This document shows positions 8,047 to 16,985 of a stretch of DNA of 64,000 nucleotides, one piece after another (position 1 is the stretch's first letter; each line of letters begins with the position of its first letter). The stretch spans positions 1 through 64,000 of the forward strand of contig NZ_JADCKL010000011.1 of NCBI RefSeq assembly GCF_014982975.1. The letters are read 5' to 3'. The position numbers and the translations under genes were made by a program. The stretch comes from Claveliimonas monacensis. Its GTDB lineage: Bacteria > Bacillota > Clostridia > Lachnospirales > Lachnospiraceae. The notes below the pieces were generated by a model, which was given only the letters and a program-made list of their open reading frames with translations, was not told the DNA's origin and did no database searches.

Positions 8047-8655
8047 ATGATAGAAAAATTAGCCAAAGAAATTGTAACGTCGTTTATAAGAAATGGCTTA
8101 GTTGAGCAAGAAAAACAGCTTATCTATACATATGGAGCTGAACTGCTAATTTCTGGTTTCGTTAGTACAGCTATGGTTTTACTGATGGGGCTTATCTCGT
8201 ACCGTTTGTTTGAAACAATATTGCTAATAATACCTTTCTATTTTATTCGCATATATGCTGGCGGATATCATGCAGAATCGTATAAAACTTGTTTCTTATC
8301 ATTTTGCATAGGATTTGTAGGGATTTTATTAGTGACGGATCTAATCATTAAATATAAGTTAGAAAATTTTATTATGCATTTTGCTATTGTTGCAGCAGTT
8401 ATAATATGCATAATCGCACCAATTGAAGATCACAGTAGGCCGTTGACTGAAAAGGAATTGATACAATATAACAAAAAAACTAAGATATCTGTCGTACTTT
8501 TTCTGATTTTTTCAGAAGCTGTGTATTGGAGGTTTCGTTTGAATAAAATGGTATATATATCAATGGCAATTATTTCAGTTTTTATAGTTTTATGGATTGG
8601 GATAATAAAAAATAGAATAATAGGTTTTCACTCGACTGCAATACACAAGAATTGA
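8047..8655 (+). CDS. agrB: AgrB-type autoinducer peptide processing peptidase
   Basis: Integral membrane cysteine peptidase (202 aa, about six hydrophobic segments) of the accessory gene regulator B family. In this family the protein cuts AgrD and helps form its thiolactone. The family catalytic pair is visible as AGGYHAESYKTC, with His 75 and Cys 82 at the usual H-x6-C spacing. ATG 8047 is preceded by GGTGGGAG. It is followed by a LytTR regulator and a GHKL kinase, with an AgrD-like gene after them, so the order is B-A-C-D rather than B-D-C-A. The likely role is making the signal that controls the surrounding RiPP genes. Confidence 0.93.
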   Translation: MIEKLAKEIVTSFIRNGLVEQEKQLIYTYGAELLISGFVSTAMVLLMGLISYRLFETILLIIPFYFIRIYAGGYHAESYKTCFLSFCIGFVGILLVTDLIIKYKLENFIMHFAIVAAVIICIIAPIEDHSRPLTEKELIQYNKKTKISVVLFLIFSEAVYWRFRLNKMVYISMAIISVFIVLWIGIIKNRIIGFHSTAIHKN

Positions 8656-8688
8656 TATGAATTTTTATAGTAAGGAGCTTTTGAAAAT

Positions 8689-9399
8689 ATGATAAGAATT
8701 GCTGTTTGTGACGATGAAAAACACTTTGTAGATCAGATAAAAGAAATATTGCTTTCTTATAATGAAAAAATAGAAGACACGATTTATGTTGAGGAGTTCT
8801 ATGATGGAATAATGCTGCTGGATAAGTATGACTGCAGATTTGATATTATTTTTCTTGATATAAAAATGCCATATATGGATGGAATTAAAGTGGCAGAAAA
8901 AATAAGAGAAAAGGATAAAGATGTAACAATATTATTTTTGACTTCTCTTTTAGGAAGAGCAGTAGATGGGTATAGAGTAAAAGCTGAAAATTTCTTGATC
9001 AAGCCTATTGAACGAAAAAAAGTGCTTCATGAGATTGATAGGTATATTATGCTAAGTCGCATGAAAAAACAATTATGTATTTTGGTCGAAAATATAGAAG
9101 GTCAGTTTAGAATACCAATTACATCATTAAAATACATTGAAACGTATAATAGAAATTTGCTTATACATACGGAAGACCAAGCTATTGTCTGTTATAAGAA
9201 ACTTAAAGAATTAAAAGAAGAATTAAAGAATTATGGCTTCGCACAAAGCCATAAAGGGTATTTGATTAATCTTTCTTATGTTAAAAGCATAAAAGGAAAT
9301 GACATTATGCTTACTACAAATGAGGTGCTCCCAATAAGTAGGGCCATGAAAAAAGAATTTATGCAACAACTTGCTATTTATATGGGAGGACAACTATGA
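8689..9399 (+). CDS. AgrA-like response regulator (REC-LytTR)
   Basis: 236 aa. The receiver domain (about 1-120) has acidic residues DDE at 8-10, phosphoacceptor Asp 57 in FLDIKMP and the conserved Lys in LIKPIE. The LytTR DNA-binding domain spans about 130-232 and includes SHKGYLINL, typical of the family. It overlaps the downstream kinase by 4 bases (ATGA), so the pair is coupled. It should act as the output of the AgrC-like kinase and bind direct repeats upstream of target promoters; such sites were not identified with confidence. Confidence 0.93.
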   Translation: MIRIAVCDDEKHFVDQIKEILLSYNEKIEDTIYVEEFYDGIMLLDKYDCRFDIIFLDIKMPYMDGIKVAEKIREKDKDVTILFLTSLLGRAVDGYRVKAENFLIKPIERKKVLHEIDRYIMLSRMKKQLCILVENIEGQFRIPITSLKYIETYNRNLLIHTEDQAIVCYKKLKELKEELKNYGFAQSHKGYLINLSYVKSIKGNDIMLTTNEVLPISRAMKKEFMQQLAIYMGGQL

Positions 9400-10643
9400 T
9401 CGCAGTTATAATCGATTTATGTGCAACATTTGTTGAAACATGTGGATTTTTATATCTTTTGAAAAATGAAAAAGTAGAAATTAAACGCAAAATTGCTTTT
9501 TTATTTTGTGAAATAATATATGCTTTTTGTTTGACTCATTTTATAAGCAATTTACGTATTGATGCGAAGATTATTTTAGTTGTGCTAAGCTTAATTTTTT
9601 TGGGGAAATTTGTGCTAAAATTATCTATCGCAAAGTCAGCCTTTTATATGATAATAGGATCATTACTGTTACTTTCAAGTGAGCTGATTGTTATGCAAAT
9701 TGAAATGTTATTTAATACAAATTCGGGAAAGCCTTTTTTAGTTAATCTGGAGGGTATCATTGCCAATAAAACAGTATATTTAACCTTAGTTTATATGGTT
9801 CAACGCATAATATCAGACATTAGTATGAAAAAAATGAGTTTGAAATCTTTGGCTTTATTTTTCTTTTCAAATATAGGATATTCATGTGTTGCTGTATGTA
9901 TTAATTTAATTTTAGTGTCACTACAGGATGTTGTCGAGCCAATTATTTTGCTAGGATGTTCGATTATAATTTTGGTTGCATTTGTTGCAAATATTATTTT
10001 TACAGATAAATTTTTTGCATTAGAGGATCAAGAACAAAAGCAAAATATTGCTATTTATAAGTTGCAGCTTCAGGCAAAATATTATGAAGAAAAAACGGTT
10101 GAAGAAGAAAAAATTAAGCGCATTTATCATGATATGAAAAATCATCTATTATTGTTGGAACAAATGAATGGTGCGCAAATAGAGGATATTCATAAATTAA
10201 GACAAGATATAAGCCAATATGAAAATTATTATAGAACCGGAAACAAAATTTTGGATATTATTCTAAAAGACAAGCTTTTAACTGCTGAAAAATATAATAT
10301 TGAAATTGATGATAATATAGATTTAAGTGGTGTGAATTTTTTAGAAGCATTAGATATCAGTACTATTTTTGGGAATTTAATTGATAATGCTATCGAGGCA
10401 AATACTATGCTTTCAACTGATCAAGGTAAATATATCAAGATATCTGCAGCTAAAAAGCAGCATTTTTTAGTTATATGTATACAAAATAGTAAAGCATTTG
10501 AAAAGAAAAAGAAAAAAGTTATACATGGTTATGGATTGATTAATGTAACAAATGCTGTTCACAAATATTCTGGTGAAATTAATATTACTGATGGAGAAAG
10601 GGAGTATACGGTTAATATTATAATTCCTATACCAAAGGATTGA
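9396..10643 (+). CDS. AgrC-like sensor histidine kinase (GHKL type)
   Basis: 415 aa. Six to seven hydrophobic segments fill residues 1-205, and a coiled-coil linker follows to about 240. The dimerisation/phosphoacceptor motif IYHDMKNHLL places the His at 245. A GHKL ATPase domain has the N-box (FGNLIDNAIEA) and a C-terminal GYGLINV glycine motif. This is the architecture of receptors for cyclic AgrD peptides. It should phosphorylate the adjacent LytTR regulator. Confidence 0.92.
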   Translation: MIAVIIDLCATFVETCGFLYLLKNEKVEIKRKIAFLFCEIIYAFCLTHFISNLRIDAKIILVVLSLIFLGKFVLKLSIAKSAFYMIIGSLLLLSSELIVMQIEMLFNTNSGKPFLVNLEGIIANKTVYLTLVYMVQRIISDISMKKMSLKSLALFFFSNIGYSCVAVCINLILVSLQDVVEPIILLGCSIIILVAFVANIIFTDKFFALEDQEQKQNIAIYKLQLQAKYYEEKTVEEEKIKRIYHDMKNHLLLLEQMNGAQIEDIHKLRQDISQYENYYRTGNKILDIILKDKLLTAEKYNIEIDDNIDLSGVNFLEALDISTIFGNLIDNAIEANTMLSTDQGKYIKISAAKKQHFLVICIQNSKAFEKKKKKVIHGYGLINVTNAVHKYSGEINITDGEREYTVNIIIPIPKD

Positions 10644-10648
10644 GACTA

Positions 10649-10804
10649 ATGAGAACAAAGCTATTATCTATTATATGTAATATGTGTTTAACAGCGGCTA
10701 TGGTATCATTATCGCAGTGCAGTCTGTTTAACACTCATCAACCAACACTGACTAGAGATTTAATAAAAGGGATACGTAATGAATACGAAGAAAAACAGCT
10801 ATAA
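10649..10804 (+). CDS. agrD: AgrD-like cyclic lactone autoinducer precursor (51 aa)
   Basis: ATG 10649 lies 6 bases after the kinase stop. The 51-residue product has a hydrophobic, amphipathic N-terminal half (MRTKLLSII...). A central QCSLFNTHQP resembles the Cys...QP core of clostridial AgrD peptides, where the thiolactone Cys precedes a conserved Gln-Pro. The C-terminal tail is charged and ends EYEEKQL. The second Agr locus of this window (37090) has a comparable ACVFLHGQPEMP. Other Cys at 10 and 13 lie in the hydrophobic leader. The frame overlaps the next gene by 26 bases. The mature ring boundaries cannot be assigned. Confidence 0.75.
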   Translation: MRTKLLSIICNMCLTAAMVSLSQCSLFNTHQPTLTRDLIKGIRNEYEEKQL

Positions 10805-11216
10805 TCATGTCATTTCAGTGGATAAATATGAGAAAACTTTTTTTTTATCGCAAGATATAGTAGAAAGAATCATTCACTATGTTACTGATAGTAATGGGCG
10901 TAGGCTGAAATTAAATATTGAGGAACTGGTTGAAGTTAATTATTTAAAGTATTTATTGAAAGTACTTAATAGTAATGAACAGTATATATTGGAATTTAAA
11001 AATCTATGTAATTGCTATTTGAGCAAAGAAGATCTAGAAAATATTATAAAAGAACAAATGGGATTGTTGCTTATCGATGGTAGTCAATGTTTTGAAAATA
11101 TATGCATCCAAAGAAGAGGTAAGGGGGTCTGTTATTTTAAGATTATTTGCTCAAAAGAATTCTATACAGTGTGCCATAGATATAGTGGGAACATTGATAT
11201 AAGTGTTTTTAATTAA
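10779..11216 (+). CDS. Hypothetical protein in Agr/RiPP operon (145 aa)
   Basis: Starts inside the end of the AgrD-like gene with its own AAAAGGG site, so it is probably coupled to it. The product is soluble, with no signal peptide or membrane segment; it has several scattered Cys (NLCNCYL, GSQCFENICIQ, VCYFKIICS). I do not recognise a family. Its position at the end of the quorum module, before a terminator, suggests a regulatory or accessory role, but no function can be assigned. Confidence 0.7.
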   Translation: MNTKKNSYNHVISVDKYEKTFFLSQDIVERIIHYVTDSNGRRLKLNIEELVEVNYLKYLLKVLNSNEQYILEFKNLCNCYLSKEDLENIIKEQMGLLLIDGSQCFENICIQRRGKGVCYFKIICSKEFYTVCHRYSGNIDISVFN

Positions 11217-11243
11217 AATAGAGGGTTATACCTCTATTTTTTT
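11215..11243 (+). terminator. Rho-independent terminator
   Basis: AAAATAGAGG pairs with CCTCTATTTT around a GTTATA loop, followed by further Ts. It overlaps the stop codon of the preceding gene and separates the Agr module from the metK-peptidase-transporter operon. Confidence 0.9.
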
Positions 11244-11349
11244 GACCTCTTAAACGCTGTAAGATACCTTTTAAGCAAAATAGATTGAGCAAAAGATGAT
11301 TGAGGCTTATTCTGATAATAAAAAAAGTCTTAAGTACAGGAGAAAAGAT

Positions 11350-12522
11350 ATGTATAAAAGGTATTTGACTTCCGAAGCGGTTACAAAAGGCCATCCAGAT
11401 AAAATTTGTGATCAAATTGCGGATAAAATTCTTGATGAGTGTTTGCGTCAGGATCCAGAAAGTCGTGTTGCCTGCGAGGTTTCAATTAATTCAAATCTAC
11501 TTGTTGTTATGGGAGAAATAACAAGTAAAGCAGTTATTGATATACCTAAAATCGCTAAACAGGTGATAAAGGATATTGGATACAACAAATTGGAAGATGG
11601 GTTTGATTTGGATAACTCTAATATTATTGTATCTGTCAAGAAACAATCCAAAGATATCGCTAAAGGAGTTGATAAAGAAAAAACTGGCGCAGGGGATCAA
11701 GGTATGGTGTTTGGATATGCAACTAATGAATCGGCAGAGTTTATGCCCTATTCATTAGTATATGCAAATAAAATGGCAAAACGTATTGCGGAACTTAGAA
11801 CTGGTGGAATACTGCCTTATTTAAAACCTGATGGTAAAACACAAGTGACTATAGAATATGATCAAAACGGTTATGTTAGGCGAATTGATTCCATTGTGGT
11901 TTCTGTGCAACATGCTGAGAATGTTATATATGAACAAATAGAAAGAGACGTACTTAAACAAGTAATTGGAGAATGCATTCCATTAAAATATCTTGATTCT
12001 CATACAAAGTACTATATTAATCCAACAGGGCGATTTGTAATCGGAGGACCGAGAGGTGATAGCGGTTTGACGGGAAGAAAGATTATTGCAGATAGTTACG
12101 GGGGAGCTGCACATCATGGCGGCGGTGCTTTTTCCGGGAAGGATTATACAAAAGTAGACCGTTCAGGAGCATATGCAGCACGATATGTGGCGAAAAATAT
12201 TGTAGCAGCGGGATTGGCAGGAAAATGCGAGATCCAAGTATCATATGCTATTGGCGTTGATCAGCCAGTTGCAATTTGTGTAGATACAATGGGTACCGGA
12301 AAAATATCAGATACAAAGATAGAAAAAATAATATCTAAAGAATTCGATCTTTCTCCGGACGGAATTATTAACTATTTAGATTTGAAACGCCCAATTTATT
12401 CTCAGACGTCAGCATATGGACATTTTGGAAGAGATGACTTGAATTTACCATGGGAAAAGCTAGATAAAGTTGACTTATTAAAGAAATATTTAGAGGATGT
12501 GAAAATGGCTAATGAAGCGTAA
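11350..12522 (+). CDS. metK: S-adenosylmethionine synthetase
   Basis: Makes S-adenosylmethionine from ATP and methionine. The start is ATG 11350 behind CAGGAG, giving 390 aa, the normal family length; an upstream in-frame ATG at 11296 would add 18 unrelated residues. The N-terminal [19 protein letters not shown] is followed by [12 protein letters not shown] and then the GGGAFSGKD active-site loop with KVDRS. The C-terminal conserved NLPWE is present, and the enzyme looks intact. It overlaps the downstream peptidase by 11 bases, so it belongs to the RiPP operon. A local metK beside three radical SAM enzymes suggests dedicated SAM supply. Whether the genome has another metK cannot be seen here. 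Confidence 0.96.
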   Translation: MYKRYLTSEAVTKGHPDKICDQIADKILDECLRQDPESRVACEVSINSNLLVVMGEITSKAVIDIPKIAKQVIKDIGYNKLEDGFDLDNSNIIVSVKKQSKDIAKGVDKEKTGAGDQGMVFGYATNESAEFMPYSLVYANKMAKRIAELRTGGILPYLKPDGKTQVTIEYDQNGYVRRIDSIVVSVQHAENVIYEQIERDVLKQVIGECIPLKYLDSHTKYYINPTGRFVIGGPRGDSGLTGRKIIADSYGGAAHHGGGAFSGKDYTKVDRSGAYAARYVAKNIVAAGLAGKCEIQVSYAIGVDQPVAICVDTMGTGKISDTKIEKIISKEFDLSPDGIINYLDLKRPIYSQTSAYGHFGRDDLNLPWEKLDKVDLLKKYLEDVKMANEA

Positions 12523-13588
12523 AGTCGCTGTTATTGACTCTGGCATTAACTCTAGTGATCCTCTTTTAGTAGGAAAAGAAATTCAAAATTTGTGCTACGA
12601 GGATGGAGAAGTCAGGAATTGGTATATTTGTACTAATAATATGCATGGAACTGAAGTTGTGAAAGTATTGCTTCATGAAGCTCCAGATATAGAACTGTTA
12701 TCTGTACGAGTGTTGCAAGAGGATAATAGATGTATGATTTCTGCTGTCTTAAAAGCAATTAGATTTTGTATAGATAGTGATGTTGATGTAATAAATCTGA
12801 GCTTGGGATGCTGCAGTTCTGGAAGTAAACGTATGCAAGAAATGAAAGCTTTATGTAATGAGGCAGAGGAAAGAGGAATTGCTGTTTTTGCAGCAGATCA
12901 TAATTTGCCTGGTCGTATAGCATATCCGGCTAATTTTGATAATGTAGTAGGTGTAAATACTTCAGAGGTGCTAGAAGATTATTGCCAAGTAAAGTTTAAA
13001 GATAAACTAGTTAATTTCTCGGAGAATATGGTATTTATACCCGATGACACACAATGCGTGATACGAAAGGGGAATAGCTTTTTATGTCCCTTTTTAGTTG
13101 GATTATTTTGTAGATATATTGGAGACAAGGATATAAATACACGGTTGATAGAAGACTTCATGAGTTTTTTGTCTGAACTGAGTAAGAAAGAGAATATAGA
13201 AAAGATTTTTTTTGATAAGAAAAAAGCACAAGAAATGAATTCGTTAAATGGCAAACGACTTCTTTATTTTGCCGATGACTGGGATTTTAATAATCAGCAG
13301 ATGTTTAATATATATAAAAAAACAACAGATGTAAAATGGTGCTTTAAAGACATATATAAAAGAGATCCATCTGTAATAAAAAAAATACTGCTCGATGCAG
13401 ATGTTTTCTTCTTTGGAGCTCTTAGCAATGAATTTATATATCGAAACGAAGACTATCTACGATGGTTGATTGAGTATATTTCCAAGCAAAAGATTAATGT
13501 GATTATGGTATTTCCCTTAATTAGTACGTTTCGAAGAATTCAATTATCTGAAGAAAATGGTAATTATTTAAAATGTTTTTATAAGTAA
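12512..13588 (+). CDS. Subtilisin-like (S8) serine peptidase, probable RiPP leader peptidase
   Basis: 358 aa with no signal peptide, so probably cytoplasmic. S8 motifs are in order: AVIDSGI with catalytic Asp 9, NMHGTEV with His 45, a probable oxyanion Asn in AADHN near 131, and GNSFLCPF with Ser 189. The order and spacing match a compact S8 domain of about 210 residues; a further 150-residue C-terminal region is not recognised. It overlaps metK and is followed 10 bases later by a precursor gene. The second RiPP cluster here has a similarly built peptidase (27037), which supports removal of leader peptides as the role. The HGTE and GNS variants are unusual but keep the catalytic residues. Confidence 0.85.
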   Translation: MKRKVAVIDSGINSSDPLLVGKEIQNLCYEDGEVRNWYICTNNMHGTEVVKVLLHEAPDIELLSVRVLQEDNRCMISAVLKAIRFCIDSDVDVINLSLGCCSSGSKRMQEMKALCNEAEERGIAVFAADHNLPGRIAYPANFDNVVGVNTSEVLEDYCQVKFKDKLVNFSENMVFIPDDTQCVIRKGNSFLCPFLVGLFCRYIGDKDINTRLIEDFMSFLSELSKKENIEKIFFDKKKAQEMNSLNGKRLLYFADDWDFNNQQMFNIYKKTTDVKWCFKDIYKRDPSVIKKILLDADVFFFGALSNEFIYRNEDYLRWLIEYISKQKINVIMVFPLISTFRRIQLSEENGNYLKCFYK

Positions 13589-13597
13589 GGTGATTTT

Positions 13598-13792
13598 GTG
13601 GGGATTATTGATAAGCTAAGAAGTAGACGACAGCTGATAAGAGAATTTGAAGAGGATAATATAGAACTTGATGATGAAGAATTTATTATGGCTGAAGAGA
13701 TTTTAGGGTATGATAGTTGTGGTAGTTTTACGAAGCAGAGCTGCATGTGTGATTGCTCTAGTGAATTGCCAACAATCTCAACACTTAATTGA
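13598..13792 (+). CDS. Cys-rich RiPP precursor peptide, long-leader type (64 aa)
   Basis: GTG 13598 follows AAGGTGATT. The leader is about 38 residues, first basic then strongly acidic, ending MAEEILGYDSC. Cys are at 41, 49, 51 and 53: the family C-x7-C-x3-C pattern with an extra Cys inside the last loop (CMCDC). Asp precedes the last Cys, and the tail ends STLN. The Gly-Tyr before the core and the SxLN end match the precursors at 3979 and 4244. It lies between the peptidase and the second ABC transporter, so it may have its own pump. Confidence 0.77.
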   Translation: MGIIDKLRSRRQLIREFEEDNIELDDEEFIMAEEILGYDSCGSFTKQSCMCDCSSELPTISTLN

Positions 13793-13814
13793 AAACAGTA
13801 AAGAGGAAAATATT

Positions 13815-14498
13815 ATGATACAGATATCAGGACTGAAAAAAATATATAATCGAGGGAATAGTATTGTTAAGGCTTTGGATGGAATAGATTTTATATTAAA
13901 CGATAAATTTACAGCAATTACTGGACCAGCCGGTTCTGGTAAGTCAACACTGCTCCGCATAATCGGGGGATTGGAACGTCAGACAGAAGGAAGAATTATT
14001 GTGAATGACATTGATTTGTCTATATTTAATAAGGAAGATCTTGCAATTTTTAGAAGACGGCACGTAGGGTTTGTGTTTCGAGAAGATAATTTGTTCTCAG
14101 GTATGAATGTTTATGAGAATATTATCCTTCCTATACAATTGGACGGAAATCCGGTTAATAGAGAGTATGTTGAGCAATTAGCCTTTATGATGAAAATGAA
14201 AGACAAGCTTATGGAAATGCCCGGAAATTTATCCGGAGGGGAACAGCAAAAAGCAGCAATAATACGAGCATTGGCTACAAAGGCTGAATTAATTATTGCC
14301 GATGAGCCTACGGGTAACCTTGACTATGAAAGCGGAATGGAAATTGTCGGGCTATTAAAAATGACGAGCCGAGAATTACATCAAATGATACTTTTTGTTA
14401 CACAAACTAAGGAGATTGCAGAGCAAGCGGATCGGATTTTAGAAATGCAGGATGGGAAAATAGTAAGTACAAGAATTAAGGGGGTTGATTATGAGTAA
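13815..14498 (+). CDS. ABC transporter ATP-binding protein, MacB/BceA type
   Basis: 227 aa from ATG 13815, preceded by AAGAGGAAAATATT; a longer open frame upstream overlaps the precursor and is rejected. Walker A GPAGSGKST, signature LSGGEQQKAAI and Walker B IIADEPTGNLD are intact. The Q-loop reads FVFREDNL, with Arg where the first cluster ATPase and the family have Gln. That is unusual, because the Gln contacts the catalytic metal/water. It overlaps the permease gene by 8 bases. It should pair with that permease, and possibly with the degenerate ATPase at 16986, in a heteromeric pump for the cluster's peptides. Confidence 0.9.
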   Translation: MIQISGLKKIYNRGNSIVKALDGIDFILNDKFTAITGPAGSGKSTLLRIIGGLERQTEGRIIVNDIDLSIFNKEDLAIFRRRHVGFVFREDNLFSGMNVYENIILPIQLDGNPVNREYVEQLAFMMKMKDKLMEMPGNLSGGEQQKAAIIRALATKAELIIADEPTGNLDYESGMEIVGLLKMTSRELHQMILFVTQTKEIAEQADRILEMQDGKIVSTRIKGVDYE

Positions 14499-16983
14499 TA
14501 AAGAAGTACCAAGTGCTGTTCAAAAGCTTGTTCATCGAAATTTTAAAACTAATAAAGGCAAGAATTTACTTCTTATTGCTATTATAGTATTATGTTCAAC
14601 TTTTTATTCTATATTTACCATAATTCCTTATAATGAATACAAAAATCTGGAGAGGTATACACAGCATAAAAATGGAACATCAGCAGATATAGTTATAAAC
14701 GATTTGAAGGATGAACAGATTCCCAGATTAAAAGCCTGGGATACATGTACCTTGTTGGGAGAGAGTTTATTTGTATCTGAAGCAGAAAATGAAGAATTGG
14801 GTAATCAAGATACAGAAATACGCTACGCAGACAATGAATATGCCCAGTTCTTTTATTCGTTTCCTACTGTGGGTAATATGCCTCAAGCTGAGGATGAAAT
14901 TGCTATTGGAACAAAAACTTTACGGAAGCTTGGTGTATCTCCCCAAATAGGGAATACAGTAACAATTGTGTGGAATGAAGGAGGAGAGCAGTTTAAAGCG
15001 GAATTTAAGGTGGTTGGTTTTTGGAATGATGATGATGAATTGGAAACTAGATATATTTGGGTTTCTAAAAATTTTGCCAAGAGTTATAAAAGTGGAAATA
15101 CTGTTGGAATAAAAATTGATGATAATACTAATGTGACAGATGAACTAGAAAAAATAGTAAAAGATTTTGATTTACAGGATGGACAGTACTATTTAACACA
15201 GATCAATTACTGTTCAATTGCAGTAGAAATACTTTTAGATTTTACGACATGGATAGCGTTAATGGTAGTGTTCATAATTTCTGTTTTGATGTTGGGAAGC
15301 GTTCAGCAGATTAGTATTTCTGGGAATACAGCATTTTATGGACGTTTGAAAGCAATGGGCGCAGAAGAGAAGCAAATAAGAAGAGTGATTTGGAAAGAAC
15401 TGTGGCTAGTTTTAGCTGTATCGTTACCAATAGGCCTTATCATTGGGTGGTATACAGGATATAAATTGGTTCCGAATATGATACGCGGAAGCTTTTCTTA
15501 TGTTGAACTGTATTATAATATATGTATTCTAATTATACCAGCCATACTTACGATTATAACAGTATTTATTTCGAATTTTAAAAAAATTATAGATGCTGGA
15601 AAGATTGATATCGAACAAGCATTCAAATATAAAGTAAATGGTGATAATGAGCCAATAAGGGAAAAAAAATATCCTGGTTTTCCGATTCTTTTTCAAATGA
15701 GTATGGATAATCTTTCACGATATAAAAAACGTAGTCGAATTGGAATCCTATTAATTATTATTGGTTTAGTTTGGATTAGTAGCTTTTATGTAATCAATAT
15801 AAGTTTCGACGAAAATAAGTATTTGGCAGTAACCAGAATAAGTGACTATTCGCTCAATTCAAATGATATGTCGGATGATGCGATGGGAAGTGCTTCTTTG
15901 GAAGAATATGCAGATTTTTTATTTGGGCATGAAGGTATTACCGATCATGGTAAACTTTATTTACAAGGATACGATGAGATTCTACCAGAAAAAGTCTCAA
16001 ATAGGATTGTAAATTATTACGAATCAAATAACAGAGAACGCTTAAAATATATGAGTTATGATCCGGTTTGGATTCAACAATATAATCAGATGAAAAAAAA
16101 TGGAAAATGTCGTTATCAAATATGGGGAATTGATGGTTTAGTTATAGATGCGATTATGGAACAGGGGAATTTAATAAGCGGAACATTTAATAAAGATGAA
16201 TTTATGACAGGAAAATTTGTTATTGCACAAGGAATTTCCGGTGACGAAGGTCTTGATGAGGAGGAACCAACATATGAAGTAGGAGAAAAAATTCTGATTA
16301 GTGGTAAAGAATATGAAATAATGGCTATAGCAGATGTACCTTATTCAATTAAGCAAAATGTGAAATCTTCTTCAGCTGGTTTTGAATTGTCGTTTTTTCT
16401 ACCATCCAAGGAATTTGGATCATTATTTCCAGATACAAATGCACAAAAATTGTTTTTTAATATTGCTGAATATGCAGACAGTAGTATTTCGAAAATTTTA
16501 ACGAAAATAGAACAAGATCAAGGATTTACCTTTACCTCAGATAATCAGATTATTCAACAATATCATAATGAGGTATTTGCCCAAAATGGTGTAGAAATGT
16601 TGGTAGGGTATGCTTTGATTTTAGCAGGAATGGTGCAAATGGGAAATAGCATTTTTTCTTCTATTATTAATAGAAAAAAAGAATTTTTCTTAATGAGTCG
16701 AATCGGAATGACACAGAAACAAATAAAAATAATGCTGATTTTAGAATCGCTTACTTGTATAGCGATATCTTTGATTAGCTCGTATATTTTAGGATTGGCA
16801 ATCATCAATTTCTTTATAAAATTTTATATTAGCTCGCAATGGGCTATGACTTATAATTTCTCAATTTCGCCAATGCTGATTTTAACTCCTATTTTGCTCA
16901 TATTTGCCATAGTATTACCAATGTTAGCGTATAGATGGGTAATTAATCAGGAAATGCACATTCAAAGCTTGGAGGGAGAATAG
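14491..16983 (+). CDS. FtsX-family ABC transporter permease (about 830 aa)
   Basis: The start at ATG 14491 follows AAGGGGG and overlaps the ATPase stop. The topology matches the first permease: an N-terminal helix (about 25-45), a large external region, a membrane block (about 245-365), then a second helix with external domain and a final membrane block near 690-820. Sequence identity to the first permease is limited, so the two pumps are not a recent duplication and probably serve different peptides or different purposes (export versus immunity). The downstream gene, 2 bases later, encodes a degenerate ATPase. Confidence 0.87.
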   Translation: MSNKEVPSAVQKLVHRNFKTNKGKNLLLIAIIVLCSTFYSIFTIIPYNEYKNLERYTQHKNGTSADIVINDLKDEQIPRLKAWDTCTLLGESLFVSEAENEELGNQDTEIRYADNEYAQFFYSFPTVGNMPQAEDEIAIGTKTLRKLGVSPQIGNTVTIVWNEGGEQFKAEFKVVGFWNDDDELETRYIWVSKNFAKSYKSGNTVGIKIDDNTNVTDELEKIVKDFDLQDGQYYLTQINYCSIAVEILLDFTTWIALMVVFIISVLMLGSVQQISISGNTAFYGRLKAMGAEEKQIRRVIWKELWLVLAVSLPIGLIIGWYTGYKLVPNMIRGSFSYVELYYNICILIIPAILTIITVFISNFKKIIDAGKIDIEQAFKYKVNGDNEPIREKKYPGFPILFQMSMDNLSRYKKRSRIGILLIIIGLVWISSFYVINISFDENKYLAVTRISDYSLNSNDMSDDAMGSASLEEYADFLFGHEGITDHGKLYLQGYDEILPEKVSNRIVNYYESNNRERLKYMSYDPVWIQQYNQMKKNGKCRYQIWGIDGLVIDAIMEQGNLISGTFNKDEFMTGKFVIAQGISGDEGLDEEEPTYEVGEKILISGKEYEIMAIADVPYSIKQNVKSSSAGFELSFFLPSKEFGSLFPDTNAQKLFFNIAEYADSSISKILTKIEQDQGFTFTSDNQIIQQYHNEVFAQNGVEMLVGYALILAGMVQMGNSIFSSIINRKKEFFLMSRIGMTQKQIKIMLILESLTCIAISLISSYILGLAIINFFIKFYISSQWAMTYNFSISPMLILTPILLIFAIVLPMLAYRWVINQEMHIQSLEGE

Positions 16984-16985
16984 AA

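Noticed and set aside
13710-13814. Long N-terminal extension of the second cluster ABC ATPase
   Set aside because: It overlaps the precursor gene in another frame and adds 35 residues not found in the family; ATG 13815 matches the usual start.
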